DNA from: Gordonia gummivorans
GTDB lineage: Bacteria > Actinomycetota > Actinomycetes > Mycobacteriales > Mycobacteriaceae
NCBI RefSeq assembly: GCF_022513585.1
Contig: NZ_JAKWBF010000006.1
Span: 1 to 64,000, forward strand
DNA: 64,000 nt
Reading direction: 5' to 3'
Part shown: positions 17,107-26,916 of the stretch, in pieces
How positions within the stretch are numbered: position 1 is the first letter of the stretch
Layout of the letters: each line of letters starts with the position of its first letter
Made by a program: the position numbers and the translations under genes
The notes under the pieces: generated by a model
Told to the model about the DNA's origin: nothing
Database searches by the model: none
Seen by the model: the letters and a program-made list of their open reading frames with translations, nothing else

Positions 17107-17901
17107 TCACGTCCCGATCGACGGCTCGGCTCCGGGGCAGTACAGCCATTGGTTGTTCTCCTTGAGCAGCCGGGCATTCGCCGGTTCCGACGCTGTGCGC
17201 CGGGTGCCCTCTTCGACGTGGACGAGCATGCGTGTCTGCGCGAAGTCGCCGTCGATCTGGGTCGCGAGCAGCGATTCGATGATGATGTTGCCCGGCTTGC
17301 TGGGCAGCGTCACTTGGCTGCGGTTCTGGCTGCAGACGGCGGCCTTCATGCGCGTGAGGTCCCGGGCGTTTCCGGCCGTCACATAGTTCTGCATCGCGAC
17401 CTGAATCGCAGCGACTTCGGTCGGATCTCCGCCGCTGGGCGGGGTCGTGGAGTCGGGCGTCGAATACGTCGAATAGGGCGAATCGGTTGTCGTGGTGTCC
17501 GACGTGGTCTGCGTCGTCGACGCCGCGGCAGGCGTGTCGTCGCCCGATGAGTTCGATTTGACGATCAGCGTCACCACCAGGCCGGCGATCGCGAGGACCG
17601 CGATGACGCCGCACACGATGGCCGCGATGGTGCCCCCGTTGCCGCCCCCGTTCGGGGGCCGACCGGGACCCGGTGGGGAATAGCCGGGACCTGGACCGAA
17701 CTGGCCGGGTCCAGGCGGTCCCGGCGGCCCGTAAGGCGTTGCCGCAGGACCGTACTGGCCGGCCGGACCGGTCGTCGGCGGTTGCAGCGGACCCGGGCCG
17801 GACAGACCTGGAAAACCCCCGGTCGGCGGCCCGACCGGATGCGAACGCGGACCGGGAGGCGGCCCTGCGCGACCACCCGGTGGCGGCGGCTGAAACGTCA
17901 T
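17107..17901 (-). CDS. proline-rich membrane-anchored protein with NTF2-like extracellular domain
   Basis: 264 residues. Residues 1-85 are Pro/Gly-rich (PPPPGGRAGPPPGPR, PYGPPGPPGPGQFG). One membrane span, GGTIAAIVCGVIAVLAIAGLVVTLIV (about 88-113), then a Thr/Ser/Asp-rich stalk, and a C-terminal domain from about residue 160 (PTEVAAIQVAMQNYVTAGNARDLTRMKAAVCSQ ... TRMLVHVEEGTRRT ... NNQWLYCPGAEPS) that resembles the lumazine/NTF2-like domain of DUF4878-type actinobacterial proteins; its two Cys may form a disulfide outside the cell. Such proteins are common near growth genes in Gordonia and Rhodococcus; function unknown. Stands between sahH and tmk, on the opposite strand to sahH. Confidence 0.75.
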   Translation of the reverse strand: MTFQPPPPGGRAGPPPGPRSHPVGPPTGGFPGLSGPGPLQPPTTGPAGQYGPAATPYGPPGPPGPGQFGPGPGYSPPGPGRPPNGGGNGGTIAAIVCGVIAVLAIAGLVVTLIVKSNSSGDDTPAAASTTQTTSDTTTTDSPYSTYSTPDSTTPPSGGDPTEVAAIQVAMQNYVTAGNARDLTRMKAAVCSQNRSQVTLPSKPGNIIIESLLATQIDGDFAQTRMLVHVEEGTRRTASEPANARLLKENNQWLYCPGAEPSIGT

Positions 17902-17967
17902 GGGTACTCCTGCGCTGAAGTCATTGTTTCCAGGCTATCCAAGCGACGGGGGGCCGTTACCGCACGG

Positions 17968-18615
17968 TCATTCGGGTAGCAGAAGTCGTGCCAAGATCGA
18001 GATGTCGCCACCGTCGAATTCGGTCCACGGCGAACGCCAGGACGTGCTCGCCAGACCGCGGTAGACCGCGTCGACCCGACGTTGGAGGTCGGCGTCGCGC
18101 TCGTAGTGATCGCGTGCGCGAGTCGCGTCGGCGTCGGCCCGGGACTCGGCGCGTGCCATCGCGACCTCCGCGGGCACCCCGAGCAGGACCTGCCGGTCGG
18201 GCAGCGGTAATCCGAACCGCCCGAACTCGAGGTCGGCGACCCAGTGGACGACCTCACCATCGGCGTCCTGATGGAGCCGGGCAGCACTGTAGGCGGCATT
18301 CGACGCGACGTAGCGGTCGAGGATCACCACGTCGAATTCGCTTCGGGCAGAGCGGATCTCGTCGGCAGCGTCGGCACGGTCCAAAGCAAACAGCAGAGCC
18401 ATCGCGTACACACTGTCGCGCAGGTCGCCGTGCTTGCCGTGCAGCGCCTCGGCTGCGATGTCGGCCGTCGCGGTACGGCCGTACCGAGGGAAGGTCAACT
18501 GCGCGACGCGTGCTCCGCGCGAGTGCCAGTGCTCGACCAGGCCGGTCACCAACGTGTTCTTGCCCGCCCCGTCGAGGCCCTCCACCGCGATCAGCTCGCC
18601 CACGACCTGCAGCAT
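17968..18615 (-). CDS. tmk: thymidylate kinase
   Basis: About 215 residues. Phosphorylates dTMP to dTDP. The P-loop is GLDGAGKNTLVTGL near residue 12, with Asn after the Lys where mycobacterial Tmk has Arg (GAGKRTL). FPRYGRT and VVILDRYVASNAAYSAAR (the DRY motif) are present, and a LID region with several Arg follows (ARAESRADADATRARDHYERD). Start at ATG 18615; the GTG at 18603 (giving VGELIAVEG) is also possible since neither has a clear ribosome site, and a longer frame to 18657 is not supported. Divergent from mtrA, whereas in M. tuberculosis tmk and mtrA share a strand. Confidence 0.92.
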   Translation of the reverse strand: MLQVVGELIAVEGLDGAGKNTLVTGLVEHWHSRGARVAQLTFPRYGRTATADIAAEALHGKHGDLRDSVYAMALLFALDRADAADEIRSARSEFDVVILDRYVASNAAYSAARLHQDADGEVVHWVADLEFGRFGLPLPDRQVLLGVPAEVAMARAESRADADATRARDHYERDADLQRRVDAVYRGLASTSWRSPWTEFDGGDISILARLLLPE

Positions 18616-18688
18616 ATAGAGCAGACCACCACAGCTGCCCGGCGCGTCGATCACCACGGTTGCATCACGGAAGTGTCACCATTGGTGC

Positions 18689-19366
18689 ATGAAGCCGCGC
18701 ATCCTTGTCGTCGACGACGACGCCGCTCTCGCCGAGATGCTGACGATCGTGTTGCGCGGGGAGGGCTTTGAACCGTTCGTCGTCGGTGACGGCACCCAGG
18801 CCCTGACCGCGGTCCGCGAGATCCGGCCCGACCTGGTGCTGCTGGACCTGATGCTGCCAGGCATGAACGGCATCGACGTGTGCCGCGTGCTGCGGGCCGA
18901 CTCGGGCGTCCCGATCGTGATGCTGACCGCCAAGTCCGACACCGTCGACGTGGTGCTCGGCCTGGAGTCCGGCGCCGACGACTACATGGTCAAGCCGTTC
19001 AAGCCGAAGGAACTGGTCGCCCGCGTGCGTGCCCGGCTGCGTCGCACCGACGAAGAGCCGGCCGAACTGCTGTCCATCGGCCCGGTCGAGATCGACGTCC
19101 CCGCCCACAAAGTCACCCGCGAAGGCGTACCCATCTCGCTGACCCCACTCGAGTTCGACCTGCTGGTCGCGCTGGCCCGCAAGCCGCGTCAGGTCTTCAC
19201 CCGGGACGTGCTCCTCGAACAGGTGTGGGGCTACCGCCATCCGGCGGACACTAGACTCGTCAACGTGCATGTCCAGCGGTTACGCGCCAAGGTCGAGACG
19301 GACCCGGAGAATCCCGAGGTCGTCCTGACAGTGAGGGGGGTCGGCTACAAGGCCGGCCCGCCGTGA
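18689..19366 (+). CDS. mtrA: response regulator MtrA
   Basis: 225 residues, OmpR/PhoB class. Receiver domain with the acidic pocket VVDDD, phospho-acceptor Asp53 in [11 protein letters not shown], Thr80 and Lys102 ([10 protein letters not shown]). DNA-binding winged helix from about residue 130 ([34 protein letters not shown]... [15 protein letters not shown] ... [11 protein letters not shown]). MtrA is the essential regulator of cell-wall metabolism, division and replication in Mycobacteriales. The mtrB start overlaps its last codon by four bases, so the pair is cotranslated. Nearly the same length as the M. tuberculosis protein. Confidence 0.97.
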   Translation: MKPRILVVDDDAALAEMLTIVLRGEGFEPFVVGDGTQALTAVREIRPDLVLLDLMLPGMNGIDVCRVLRADSGVPIVMLTAKSDTVDVVLGLESGADDYMVKPFKPKELVARVRARLRRTDEEPAELLSIGPVEIDVPAHKVTREGVPISLTPLEFDLLVALARKPRQVFTRDVLLEQVWGYRHPADTRLVNVHVQRLRAKVETDPENPEVVLTVRGVGYKAGPP

Positions 19367-21027
19367 TCGGGAGACCTCGGCGACGCGTCAACAGCACCTT
19401 CGGACGATTCACTCGCGCAGCGAGCAGCCTGGGCCGGGCCTTCGGTCACATCTGGCGGCGGTCACTGCAACTGCGTGTGGTGGTCTCGACGTTGGTGCTG
19501 TCTTTTGTCGTGCTCCTGATCTTGGGTTTTGTGCTCATCAGCCAGATCACCGACCGCCTGCTCGACGTAAAACTCACGGCCGCGACCGAGGAGGTCGACC
19601 GCGCACGCGTGGCCGTCGAACGCGACCTCTCCAGCGGCGACGGCAACATGTCGGTGCAGAACCGGCTGCGGCAGACACGCTCGTTGCTCACCGACCGTGA
19701 TGTCGACACCGGCGAGAGTTCGGGTGCGGTCGGCACCTTCGACACCGTGCTGCTGGTGCCCGGGTCCGACGCCGACGGCGCTCCGCCGGGCGTCGGTCCG
19801 ACGTCGGAGATACCGCAAACGCTGCGGGACATGGTGCAGGGCGGTCAGGTCGCCTACCAGTACACGTCGGTCCCCACCGGGAGTGGCGGTTCGGAACCGG
19901 CACTCATCATCGGCTCGCCGACCAACGCGTCGGTTCCCGGTCTCGAGCTGTATCTCGTCTTCCCGCTGACCAACGAACAGAACACCGTCGACCTGGTCCG
20001 CGGCACCCTGCTCACCGGTGGCCTGGTACTGCTCGGGTTGCTGGCGGCCATCGCGTGGCTGGTGTCGCGGCAGGTGGTGATCCCGGTGCGGTCGGCGTCG
20101 CGGATCGCGGTCCGGTTCGCCGACGGCCGCCTCAAGGAACGAATGCCGGTGCGCGGCGAGGACGACATGGCGCGCCTGGCGATGTCGTTCAACGACATGG
20201 CCGAGAGCTTGTCCAAACAGATCACGCATCTCGAAGAGTTCGGTGGTCTGCAACGGCAGTTCACCTCCGACGTCAGCCACGAGCTGCGCACGCCGCTGAC
20301 GACGGTCCGGATGGCCAGCGACGTGCTCTACGACGGCCGCGACGAACTCGACCCGGTGCGCAAGCGGTCGGTCGAGCTGCTCGACAAGGAGCTCGACCGG
20401 TTCGAGACGCTGCTCAACGAACTCCTCGAGATCTCCCGCCACGACGCCGGCATGGCGGAATTGGCGGCCGAACGCATGGACATGGCCATCCCGATCGATG
20501 CTGCACTGGCCACGGTCGGGCGCCTGGCCGAGGAGACCGGGACCGAGCTCATCCTCGACCTCCCCGCCGAACCGGTGATCGCCGAGATCGACCCGCGCCG
20601 CGTCGAACGCATCCTGCGGAATCTGCTGGCCAACGCCATCGACCACGGCGAACGCAAACCGGTGACGCTCACCATGCGCTCCGACGGTGATGCCGTGGCA
20701 CTCACCGTCCGCGACCAGGGCATCGGCTTGCGGCCCGGCGAAGAGAAACTCGTGTTCAACCGGTTCTGGCGGTCGGATCCGTCGCGGTTCCGGCGGTCCG
20801 GCGGTACCGGTCTCGGTCTGGCGATCAGTATCGAGGACGCACGCCTGCACCAGGGACGTCTCGAGGCATGGGGCGAACCCGGCCGCGGCGCCTGTTTCCG
20901 CCTGACCCTGCCGCTGGTTCGTGGCCACAAGGTCCTGGGCAGTCCGCTGCCGCTCAAACCGGTCTCGAGCACCACCCGCACCACGGCCCGCACCGCCACG
21001 CGGACCTCGGGGGCGACCGATGACTAG
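19363..21027 (+). CDS. mtrB: sensor histidine kinase MtrB
   Basis: 554 residues. Basic N-terminus, membrane span [21 protein letters not shown] (about 38-60), an extracellular sensor region of ~150 residues, second span [24 protein letters not shown] ([34 protein letters not shown]), dimerisation/phospho-acceptor helix with His306 in [13 protein letters not shown], then the ATP-binding N box ([11 protein letters not shown]), DQGIGL, and [10 protein letters not shown]. Partner of MtrA. GTG start overlapping mtrA; last eight bases overlap lpqB. Confidence 0.97.
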   Translation: MIGRPRRRVNSTFGRFTRAASSLGRAFGHIWRRSLQLRVVVSTLVLSFVVLLILGFVLISQITDRLLDVKLTAATEEVDRARVAVERDLSSGDGNMSVQNRLRQTRSLLTDRDVDTGESSGAVGTFDTVLLVPGSDADGAPPGVGPTSEIPQTLRDMVQGGQVAYQYTSVPTGSGGSEPALIIGSPTNASVPGLELYLVFPLTNEQNTVDLVRGTLLTGGLVLLGLLAAIAWLVSRQVVIPVRSASRIAVRFADGRLKERMPVRGEDDMARLAMSFNDMAESLSKQITHLEEFGGLQRQFTSDVSHELRTPLTTVRMASDVLYDGRDELDPVRKRSVELLDKELDRFETLLNELLEISRHDAGMAELAAERMDMAIPIDAALATVGRLAEETGTELILDLPAEPVIAEIDPRRVERILRNLLANAIDHGERKPVTLTMRSDGDAVALTVRDQGIGLRPGEEKLVFNRFWRSDPSRFRRSGGTGLGLAISIEDARLHQGRLEAWGEPGRGACFRLTLPLVRGHKVLGSPLPLKPVSSTTRTTARTATRTSGATDD

Positions 21028-22753
21028 GTCTCGTCTCATCGTCGTGACGATCCTGGCGATCGTCGGCGCGTTCCTCGCGGGCTGCGGCTCGATCCCGAAC
21101 AACTCGTCGCCGCAGCCGATCAAGTCGTTCGAGCGGGAAGGCGCGACCGACGAGGTGCCGGTGCCCGAGCGCGACATGGACCCAGAGTCGCTGGTCCGCG
21201 CCTTCCTCAAGGCGACGGCGGCTCCGGAGAACGGTCATCGCGCAGCGCGGCGGTTCCTCACCCGCACGTCGTCCCAACAGTGGGACGACGGCGGCGACGC
21301 GGCCATCGTCGACGAGATCAGCATCTTCATCGACCAGCGCGACGAGGACTCGGTCAGGATGCGGCTCATCGGCGACAGCTACGGGACCCTGAGGTCCGAC
21401 GGTCAGCTGGTGCCGGCGACCGGACGGATCGAGACCGCCATCAGCCTGGTGCTGGTCGCCGATCAGTGGCGCATCGACGGGCCGCTGCCCGACGAGATGT
21501 TGATCGATCGCGACCAGTTCGAGGCGTCGTATCGAGCGGTGTCGCTGTACTACACCGACCGCACCGGACGCCGTCTCGTGCCCGATCCGCGCTGGTTGTA
21601 TGCCGGCCAGAACAACGATCCGACGGCCCTGGTGAACCTGCTCATCGCGGGACCGTCGGCCGACCTCGCGTCGGCGGTGGCGACCGGCTTCCCTGAGGGC
21701 GCGGCGCTGCGGGGTCCGGTGGCGCCGCTGGCCGGTGGTGGCGTGCGCATCGAGCTCACCGGGATCACCACCCAATCGGTTCGAGACCGGACAGTGCTTG
21801 CGGCGCAGATCATCTGGACGCTCGCCGGCGCCAACGTGCCGGGCCCGTACGTCATCAACGCCGACGGCGGGGCGCTCGTGGCCGAACGCGCGTCGGGCTG
21901 GCAGACGACCGATGTGAAGGCCTTCGATCCGACGCTGATCCCGGCCACCGACGTCGGACTCAACATCATCACGGGTGGGTCGCTCCTGGCCGTCACGAAC
22001 ACCGGAACGGTGCCTGTCGCCGGGTCGCTCGGAGCGAGCCGAGCGGTGGCGTCCGCGTCGATCTCCCCGGATGGTCGTCGGGTCGCGGCGGCTCTCAACC
22101 GCGTCGGACCCGGTCCGCGGATGGAGTTCATGGTCGGCGACTACGGCACCAATCCGACCCAGGTGAGCACCGGCGCGTCGATCACCCGCCCGTCGTTCGG
22201 GGGAGACGCCGACACGGTGTGGGTGGTCGTCGACGGCCGGCCGATGCGCTGGACGCGCGACGCGGACGGCACCTCGATGGCGGAGGTCAACGCCGCCGCC
22301 ATCCCCGCGGTGGCCCGCGGCCCGATCAACGAACTGCAGGTGGCCCCGGACGGGGTGCGGGTCGCGCTGCTGGTCGGCGGGCAAGTGCTGTTCGCGGTGG
22401 TGTCGACCAACGCCGACGGCGAGGTGTCACTGACCAGCCCACGCATCGCGGCCTACAACATCGGCAACCGGGCGGTGTCGCTGGACTGGGCGTCGCCGAC
22501 GACGCTGATGGTCGCCCGGGAGGCGCCCGAATCCCCGGTGGTGCAGTTGTCGATCAATGGCACGCCTGCGGTCGGGCTGCTCAGCGGAAACCTCTCACCG
22601 CCGGTGCGGGCTGTCGTGGCCAACCCGACCACCGTTTATGCCGGTGACCAGCGCGGAGTGCTTCGTCTCGGCAGTACCAACGGGCAACCCGATCAGTACT
22701 GGACCGAGGTGGAGCCCGCGATGACACCGGGCGCGATTCCGGTCCTCCCGTAA
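21020..22753 (+). CDS. lpqB: lipoprotein LpqB, MtrAB accessory
   Basis: 577 residues. Signal with lipobox: [22 protein letters not shown]. Then [12 protein letters not shown], a GerMN-like domain (about 60-330; [53 protein letters not shown]) and a C-terminal WD/propeller-like region ([33 protein letters not shown]). In mycobacteria LpqB binds the extracellular part of MtrB and tunes signalling. Start at ATG 21020, overlapping the mtrB stop by eight bases, which is why the longer in-frame reading back to 20921 is rejected. Confidence 0.96.
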   Translation: MTRSRLIVVTILAIVGAFLAGCGSIPNNSSPQPIKSFEREGATDEVPVPERDMDPESLVRAFLKATAAPENGHRAARRFLTRTSSQQWDDGGDAAIVDEISIFIDQRDEDSVRMRLIGDSYGTLRSDGQLVPATGRIETAISLVLVADQWRIDGPLPDEMLIDRDQFEASYRAVSLYYTDRTGRRLVPDPRWLYAGQNNDPTALVNLLIAGPSADLASAVATGFPEGAALRGPVAPLAGGGVRIELTGITTQSVRDRTVLAAQIIWTLAGANVPGPYVINADGGALVAERASGWQTTDVKAFDPTLIPATDVGLNIITGGSLLAVTNTGTVPVAGSLGASRAVASASISPDGRRVAAALNRVGPGPRMEFMVGDYGTNPTQVSTGASITRPSFGGDADTVWVVVDGRPMRWTRDADGTSMAEVNAAAIPAVARGPINELQVAPDGVRVALLVGGQVLFAVVSTNADGEVSLTSPRIAAYNIGNRAVSLDWASPTTLMVAREAPESPVVQLSINGTPAVGLLSGNLSPPVRAVVANPTTVYAGDQRGVLRLGSTNGQPDQYWTEVEPAMTPGAIPVLP

Positions 22754-22778
22754 CCGTCGAAACCGATCCGCCGACGGT

Positions 22779-23465
22779 ATGTCAGGTGCGACGATGCCAA
22801 GCATGACGTCGTCAACGCGAATCACCAGGCTCTCGTCGGACTTGTCGCGGCTGGGCCGGGAGTCGGAGATGCTCGACGCGATCGTCTCGATGATGAGCGC
22901 CGAACGCCTGGCCGCCCCGACCGCCGCCGGCACGCCGCGCTCCGAGGTCATCGGCCGGCTCGCCGACGACGGCTTCGCCCTGGCCGCGGCGGTCCGCTCA
23001 GCCCTCGGGGATTCGTCGCCGGGTGAGGGGTCGGTGTCAGACGACGTGTGTGCCCGCTTCCGCGAGGCGCATCGTGCGTTCTCCGACGCCGCGGCCGGAT
23101 TGGGATCGGCGGCGCCCGACACGGTGGTCGCCTACGCGGACCTCGACCTTGCGCCCGGCGAGGTGGTACCCCAGCGCATCGCCGAAGTCGTTCTCGCCCA
23201 CGACGCCCTGGACTCGGTGTGGACCATCGACGAAGCCGACCCGGACTCGGTGCTCGACGCACTGGACGCCATGGTCCGACGCCTCGAGCGGAGCGACGAC
23301 ATCCCACCGATCACGCTCGCGACCCTCGAGGGTGACCGGTGGGAGCTGTCCGGCGGTGGTCAGCGCATCTACGGAACCCGCGAGAGCCTCGCCCAATGGC
23401 TGGCCCGCGGCGTCGAAGGTGTCGACATCGAGGGCGAGGACCCGCAACTGCCGCGGTGGCACTGA
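22779..23465 (+). CDS. hypothetical protein between lpqB and the gco cassette
   Basis: Up to 228 residues; ATGs at 22779, 22794 and 22803 are all possible, and only the second has a weak AGGTG before it. Mostly helical N-terminus (ITRLSSDLSRLGRESEMLDAIVSMMS), then ADDGFALAAAVRSALG, WTIDEADPDSVLDALDAMVRRLERSDDIPP and a small beta region ITLATLEGDRWELSGGGQRIYGTRESLAQWLARG. The helix bundle followed by a C-terminal 'V.G....L..WL.GR' block is reminiscent of maleylpyruvate isomerase/DinB-like proteins, with the usual metal His residues not evident. The position matches the conserved hypothetical gene after lpqB in mycobacteria. Confidence 0.65.
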   Translation: MSGATMPSMTSSTRITRLSSDLSRLGRESEMLDAIVSMMSAERLAAPTAAGTPRSEVIGRLADDGFALAAAVRSALGDSSPGEGSVSDDVCARFREAHRAFSDAAAGLGSAAPDTVVAYADLDLAPGEVVPQRIAEVVLAHDALDSVWTIDEADPDSVLDALDAMVRRLERSDDIPPITLATLEGDRWELSGGGQRIYGTRESLAQWLARGVEGVDIEGEDPQLPRWH

Positions 23466-23487
23466 GCCCCCGCCGGTGGCGCCACGA

Positions 23488-24513
23488 TCACGCCGGAACG
23501 GCCGCCGCGACCGGTGTGTATTTCTCCCGGCGGATCAACCGTCCGGCCATCCGGCGCCGCTTGCACGCCTTGACGCCGGCGTCGACCATCGCGGGCGGCC
23601 CGCACAGGTAGGCGGAATATCCGCGCAGCGAGTCGAAGTCCTCGACGAGGACATCGCCCACGTATCCGCGCCGCCCGAATCCGTCCTCGCGGCTCAGGCA
23701 CGGCGTGTATCGCATCCCGGGATGTCGGGCGGCGAGCGACTGCCAGAAGTCGACGTCGTAGAGGTCACCGCGGGTGCGCACACCGTGATAGAGGTGGACC
23801 TCGCGTGCGGAGTCCAGCTCGAGTGCTTGCAGCGCAATCGCTTTCAACGGCGCGAGGCCGGTGCCGCCGCCGAGCAGGATGATCGGGCCGTCGTGGTCGG
23901 GGTCGTGGACGAAGTCACCCCACGGTCCGCGGATCGCGATCGAGTGACCGTGTTCGAGAGAGTCGAAGATCCATCGATCGGTGGCCAGCCCGCCGTCGAC
24001 CCGACGGATGTGGAATTCGAGTGAACCTCCGTCGCCGGGCGGGTTGGCCATCGAGTACTGCCGTACCTCGTCGGTGCCCGGGACCGTGAACTCGACGTAC
24101 TGGCCGGCCGAATACTCGAGCGGTTGGTCGAGGTCCACGGTCACCGTGACGGTGTCGTCGGCGACCGACTCGATCCCGCTGACGATTCCCGCGACATCGC
24201 GCAGCAGGTGTCCGGGACCGCTCGCGGCATCGAGTGGCACTTCGATGCGGGTGTCCGACCGCGGCGTCGACTGGCAGGCGAGCACGAATCCGTTGGTTTG
24301 CTCCTCCGGCGAAAGCACGGTGTCCGACGGGGGCGGCGCATCCACGGTCCCGCACAACACCTTGACCTTGCAGGTCCCACACGTGCCCTGATTGCACGAG
24401 TTCGGCAGGTAGACGCCGTTGCGCAGGAAGGCGTCGAGCAGCCGCTGATCGTCGGCGCACCGCACGGTCTGCGTCGAGGACCCGACGACCTCCACGGAAT
24501 GGGACGTGTCCAT
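23488..24513 (-). CDS. gcoB: GcoB-type reductase of aromatic O-demethylase (2Fe-2S, FAD, NADH)
   Basis: 341 residues. Single-chain electron donor for the P450 upstream. N-terminal plant-type ferredoxin with Cys40, Cys45, Cys48 (NSCNQGTCGTCKVKV) and Cys80 (FVLAC); FAD domain with RQYSMANPP; NADH domain with ILLGGGTGLAPLKAI and the C-terminal YLCGPPAMVDAGV. This domain order (ferredoxin first) is that of GcoB from Amycolatopsis and of BenC-like reductases; pairing with a GcoA P450 makes GcoB the best reading. ATG three bases after the gcoA stop, so translation is coupled. Confidence 0.9.
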   Translation of the reverse strand: MDTSHSVEVVGSSTQTVRCADDQRLLDAFLRNGVYLPNSCNQGTCGTCKVKVLCGTVDAPPPSDTVLSPEEQTNGFVLACQSTPRSDTRIEVPLDAASGPGHLLRDVAGIVSGIESVADDTVTVTVDLDQPLEYSAGQYVEFTVPGTDEVRQYSMANPPGDGGSLEFHIRRVDGGLATDRWIFDSLEHGHSIAIRGPWGDFVHDPDHDGPIILLGGGTGLAPLKAIALQALELDSAREVHLYHGVRTRGDLYDVDFWQSLAARHPGMRYTPCLSREDGFGRRGYVGDVLVEDFDSLRGYSAYLCGPPAMVDAGVKACKRRRMAGRLIRREKYTPVAAAVPA

Positions 24514-24516
24514 CGG

Positions 24517-25728
24517 TCAGACCTCCCAGGTCACGTGCAGCGACGTCGGGCCGCGGAATCCCCAGCCCCAGAATTCGACATCGGCGCTGGTGTCGCGTTC
24601 GAGATTCGGGATCGAGTCGAACAGTTCTTCCAGACCGATCCGGCAGACGTGGTTGGCGAAGTAGATGCCCGCGCACGCGTGGTTGCCCGCGCCGAACGCC
24701 AGATGCGGCAGCGGCGGCCGGGTCAGGTCGTAGGCCGACGGCGCGTCGTAGACGGTGTTGTCGTGATTGGCCGACCCGTACGACATCAGCACCACCGATC
24801 CTTCCGGCAGTGACACGCCGGCCACCTCGACGTCGGTGGTGCTGATGCGGGCGGTCGCCGACCAGATCGGCGACGTCCAGCGCATGCCCTCAGAGATCGC
24901 GCGCGGGATCAAGCCCGGTTCGTCGACCGCCATCTCCAGCTGCTCGGGCCGGCTGAACAACCCCACCAGCGTCGACGCCATCGCGTGGCCGGGTTCCTGC
25001 ATGGCGCCGAGCAGGTAGACGTACAACGTGGGATAGATGTACTCGCGATCGCGGGTCTTGCCCGGTTCCATCCCGTCGTGGAGCCAGTGGCTGATCGCGC
25101 TGTCGTCGGGGTGTTCGATCCAGTGGTCGATCTTGGGGTCGACGATGGCGCGGATCTCGGCCTTCGCCTCGTCGCCCTCGGTGAATCCCTCGGGGTTGGC
25201 GAACTCGCCGTTCTCGTCGACCGCCGCGTTGGTGAACGACCGCGACAGCTTGTGGAACCACTCGCGCAGTTTGTCCGAGCTGACGTCCTGAAGTCCGAGC
25301 AGGTCGCCGAGCGCGCGCACCGACACCGGTTCGCAGTACTGCGCGACGAGCTCGGCCCGACCCTCGTCCTCGAACTCCTCGAGATAGCGGCGCGCGATGG
25401 GACGGACCAGGTCGTCGATCCAGCGGTCGACCTCCTGCGGCTGCAACGCGGGATCGACCATCGAGCGCAGATCGTCGTGGATGGGGCCGTTGACGCCGAT
25501 CACCGCCGGATGCCCGAAGGTCCGACCACCGGCCTTGGTGATGATCGCCTCGAAGTCGGGGCTGGTGGCGATCTCCCGGCAGACCTCGGCGGTGCTGGCC
25601 ACATACGAGCCCAGGACCGGGACGTAGGCGAGTGGGGCTTCTGCGCGCAGACGCTCGTAGACGGGGTATGGGTTGCGTTCCAGCTCGGTCATGGTGATGT
25701 CGTCGAGCCAGGAGATGGTCGCGGTCAT
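24517..25728 (-). CDS. gcoA: cytochrome P450 GcoA (CYP255A), guaiacol O-demethylase
   Basis: 403 residues. O-demethylates guaiacol and related aryl ethers to catechols with release of formaldehyde. The start [54 protein letters not shown], the [15 protein letters not shown] segment and the end [18 protein letters not shown] read like GcoA of Amycolatopsis almost word for word as I remember it. Haem Cys352 is in [14 protein letters not shown]. The I-helix reads [10 protein letters not shown], lacking the usual acid-Thr pair, as in that subfamily. Coupled with gcoB and divergent from an AraC-type regulator gene. Electrons come from GcoB; product catechol needs a ring-cleavage pathway outside the window. 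Confidence 0.93.
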   Translation of the reverse strand: MTATISWLDDITMTELERNPYPVYERLRAEAPLAYVPVLGSYVASTAEVCREIATSPDFEAIITKAGGRTFGHPAVIGVNGPIHDDLRSMVDPALQPQEVDRWIDDLVRPIARRYLEEFEDEGRAELVAQYCEPVSVRALGDLLGLQDVSSDKLREWFHKLSRSFTNAAVDENGEFANPEGFTEGDEAKAEIRAIVDPKIDHWIEHPDDSAISHWLHDGMEPGKTRDREYIYPTLYVYLLGAMQEPGHAMASTLVGLFSRPEQLEMAVDEPGLIPRAISEGMRWTSPIWSATARISTTDVEVAGVSLPEGSVVLMSYGSANHDNTVYDAPSAYDLTRPPLPHLAFGAGNHACAGIYFANHVCRIGLEELFDSIPNLERDTSADVEFWGWGFRGPTSLHVTWEV

Positions 25729-25859
25729 GGTGTTCGACTCCTTCGTGTGTGGACCACATCGGCTGTGGTGGGGTCAGACGCTAGGGCCGCGGACACCGCG
25801 CGATCGACACCGATTGCGCGGAGGCGGTACACATCGCGCGAAAGAGTTGTGATCTGCAT

Positions 25860-25881
25860 CGCATCGACGACCATCGATGCG
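25860..25881. promoter_or_regulatory. inverted repeat in the gcoA/regulator intergenic region
   Basis: CGCATCGA (25860-25867) and TCGATGCG (25874-25881), a perfect 8-bp inverted repeat with six-base spacer, lie in the 234-base divergent region. It may be an operator for the AraC-type regulator, though such regulators more often use direct repeats. Position is the only support for function. Confidence 0.35.
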
Positions 25882-25962
25882 GTAGAACACAGATACGTCG
25901 GTAAGCCCACCGGCGGAAGCCGGCCCAATCAACCGGGTCGCACTGGGAGATCTGAACTACCG

Positions 25963-26904
25963 ATGTCCACACCGAGCAGCCTCGTCGGAACCCAGGATTG
26001 GGACACCGCTCACCGCGCGGTCGCCGACGCCTACTTTCCGCACGAGCTCGCCGCGCTCGACGGTCGTGCCGACGTCGACCTGACGATGCGGACGGTCGAG
26101 CTCGACGGCGTGACCATCGGGCGGCTTCGGTGGGGGACAGCGGTCTCCATCGCCTGCGAATATCCGAGCGCGTACGAGGTGAACATCCCGCTGTCCGGGC
26201 GTCTGCATTCGCGCGCCGGGCACGGCGAGCTGGTCTCGACCCCGGGCACCGGCACCGTCTTCACCGCCGACCGGGAATCGCTCATCACCAACTGGACGGC
26301 GGACTGCCAGGTCATCGGGGTCAAGTTCGACGCGGAGTACCTGGAACGCGAAGCCGACCGCGTCCTCGCGGCGCCACTGCGGCGTCGGCTGACGTTGCCC
26401 GACCAGATCAACCTCGAAACCGACGACGGCGCATCGTGGTTCGGGCTCGTCAAGGCGTTGTCGGCGCAGGTGCGCGAGCCGGGTGACCTGCTGGCCAACC
26501 CGCTCGTCGGACCGCAACTCGCCAGCGCCGTGACCACCGCCTTCCTGCTGTCGGTGTCCGACGCTGCGCCCGACGACGTCGGGCGACTGCGGCCCGGGAT
26601 GGTCAAGCGCGTGCTCGACGCGTTGCACGACGATCCCGCCCGGCCGTGGTCGCTCGCCGACATGGCGGGTCTCGCCGGAGTGAGCGTTCGCAGGCTGCAA
26701 GAGGCATTCGCGGAGTTCGAGGAGACCACGCCGACCCGCGCGCTCGCCGACATCCGGCTCGAGCGGGCGGGCGCCGACCTCGAACGCGGCGGTGTCACCG
26801 TGGCCGACGTCGCCGCCCGTTGGGGGTTCAGCAGTCCGAGCCGGTTCGCGAGCGCCTATCGCCGCCGGTTCGGGGTGAGTCCCTCCTCGGTGCTGCGGGG
26901 GTGA
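25963..26904 (+). CDS. AraC/XylS-family regulator of the gco cassette
   Basis: 313 residues. N-terminal cupin-like ligand domain of the AraC_binding_2 type (RTVELDGVTIGRLRWGTAVSIACEYPSAYEVNIPLSGRLHSRAGHGE ... TPGTGTVFTADRESLITNW), then two HTH motifs: PWSLADMAGLAGVSVRRLQEAFAEFEETTPTRALADIRLERA and VTVADVAARWGFSSPSRFASAYRRRFGVSPSS. The ATG at 25963 has GGGAGA twelve bases before it; the open frame reaches far upstream through the P450 shadow. Divergent from gcoAB, so probably activates it in response to an aromatic substrate. Similar regulators accompany thc and eth P450 clusters of Rhodococcus. Confidence 0.88.
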   Translation: MSTPSSLVGTQDWDTAHRAVADAYFPHELAALDGRADVDLTMRTVELDGVTIGRLRWGTAVSIACEYPSAYEVNIPLSGRLHSRAGHGELVSTPGTGTVFTADRESLITNWTADCQVIGVKFDAEYLEREADRVLAAPLRRRLTLPDQINLETDDGASWFGLVKALSAQVREPGDLLANPLVGPQLASAVTTAFLLSVSDAAPDDVGRLRPGMVKRVLDALHDDPARPWSLADMAGLAGVSVRRLQEAFAEFEETTPTRALADIRLERAGADLERGGVTVADVAARWGFSSPSRFASAYRRRFGVSPSSVLRG

Positions 26905-26916
26905 GCCACGGTGGCC

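Noticed and set aside
23915..24676. 253-residue frame on the minus strand spanning the gcoA-gcoB junction
   Set aside because: It is a frame-shifted shadow of the two recognised genes with Arg-rich content.
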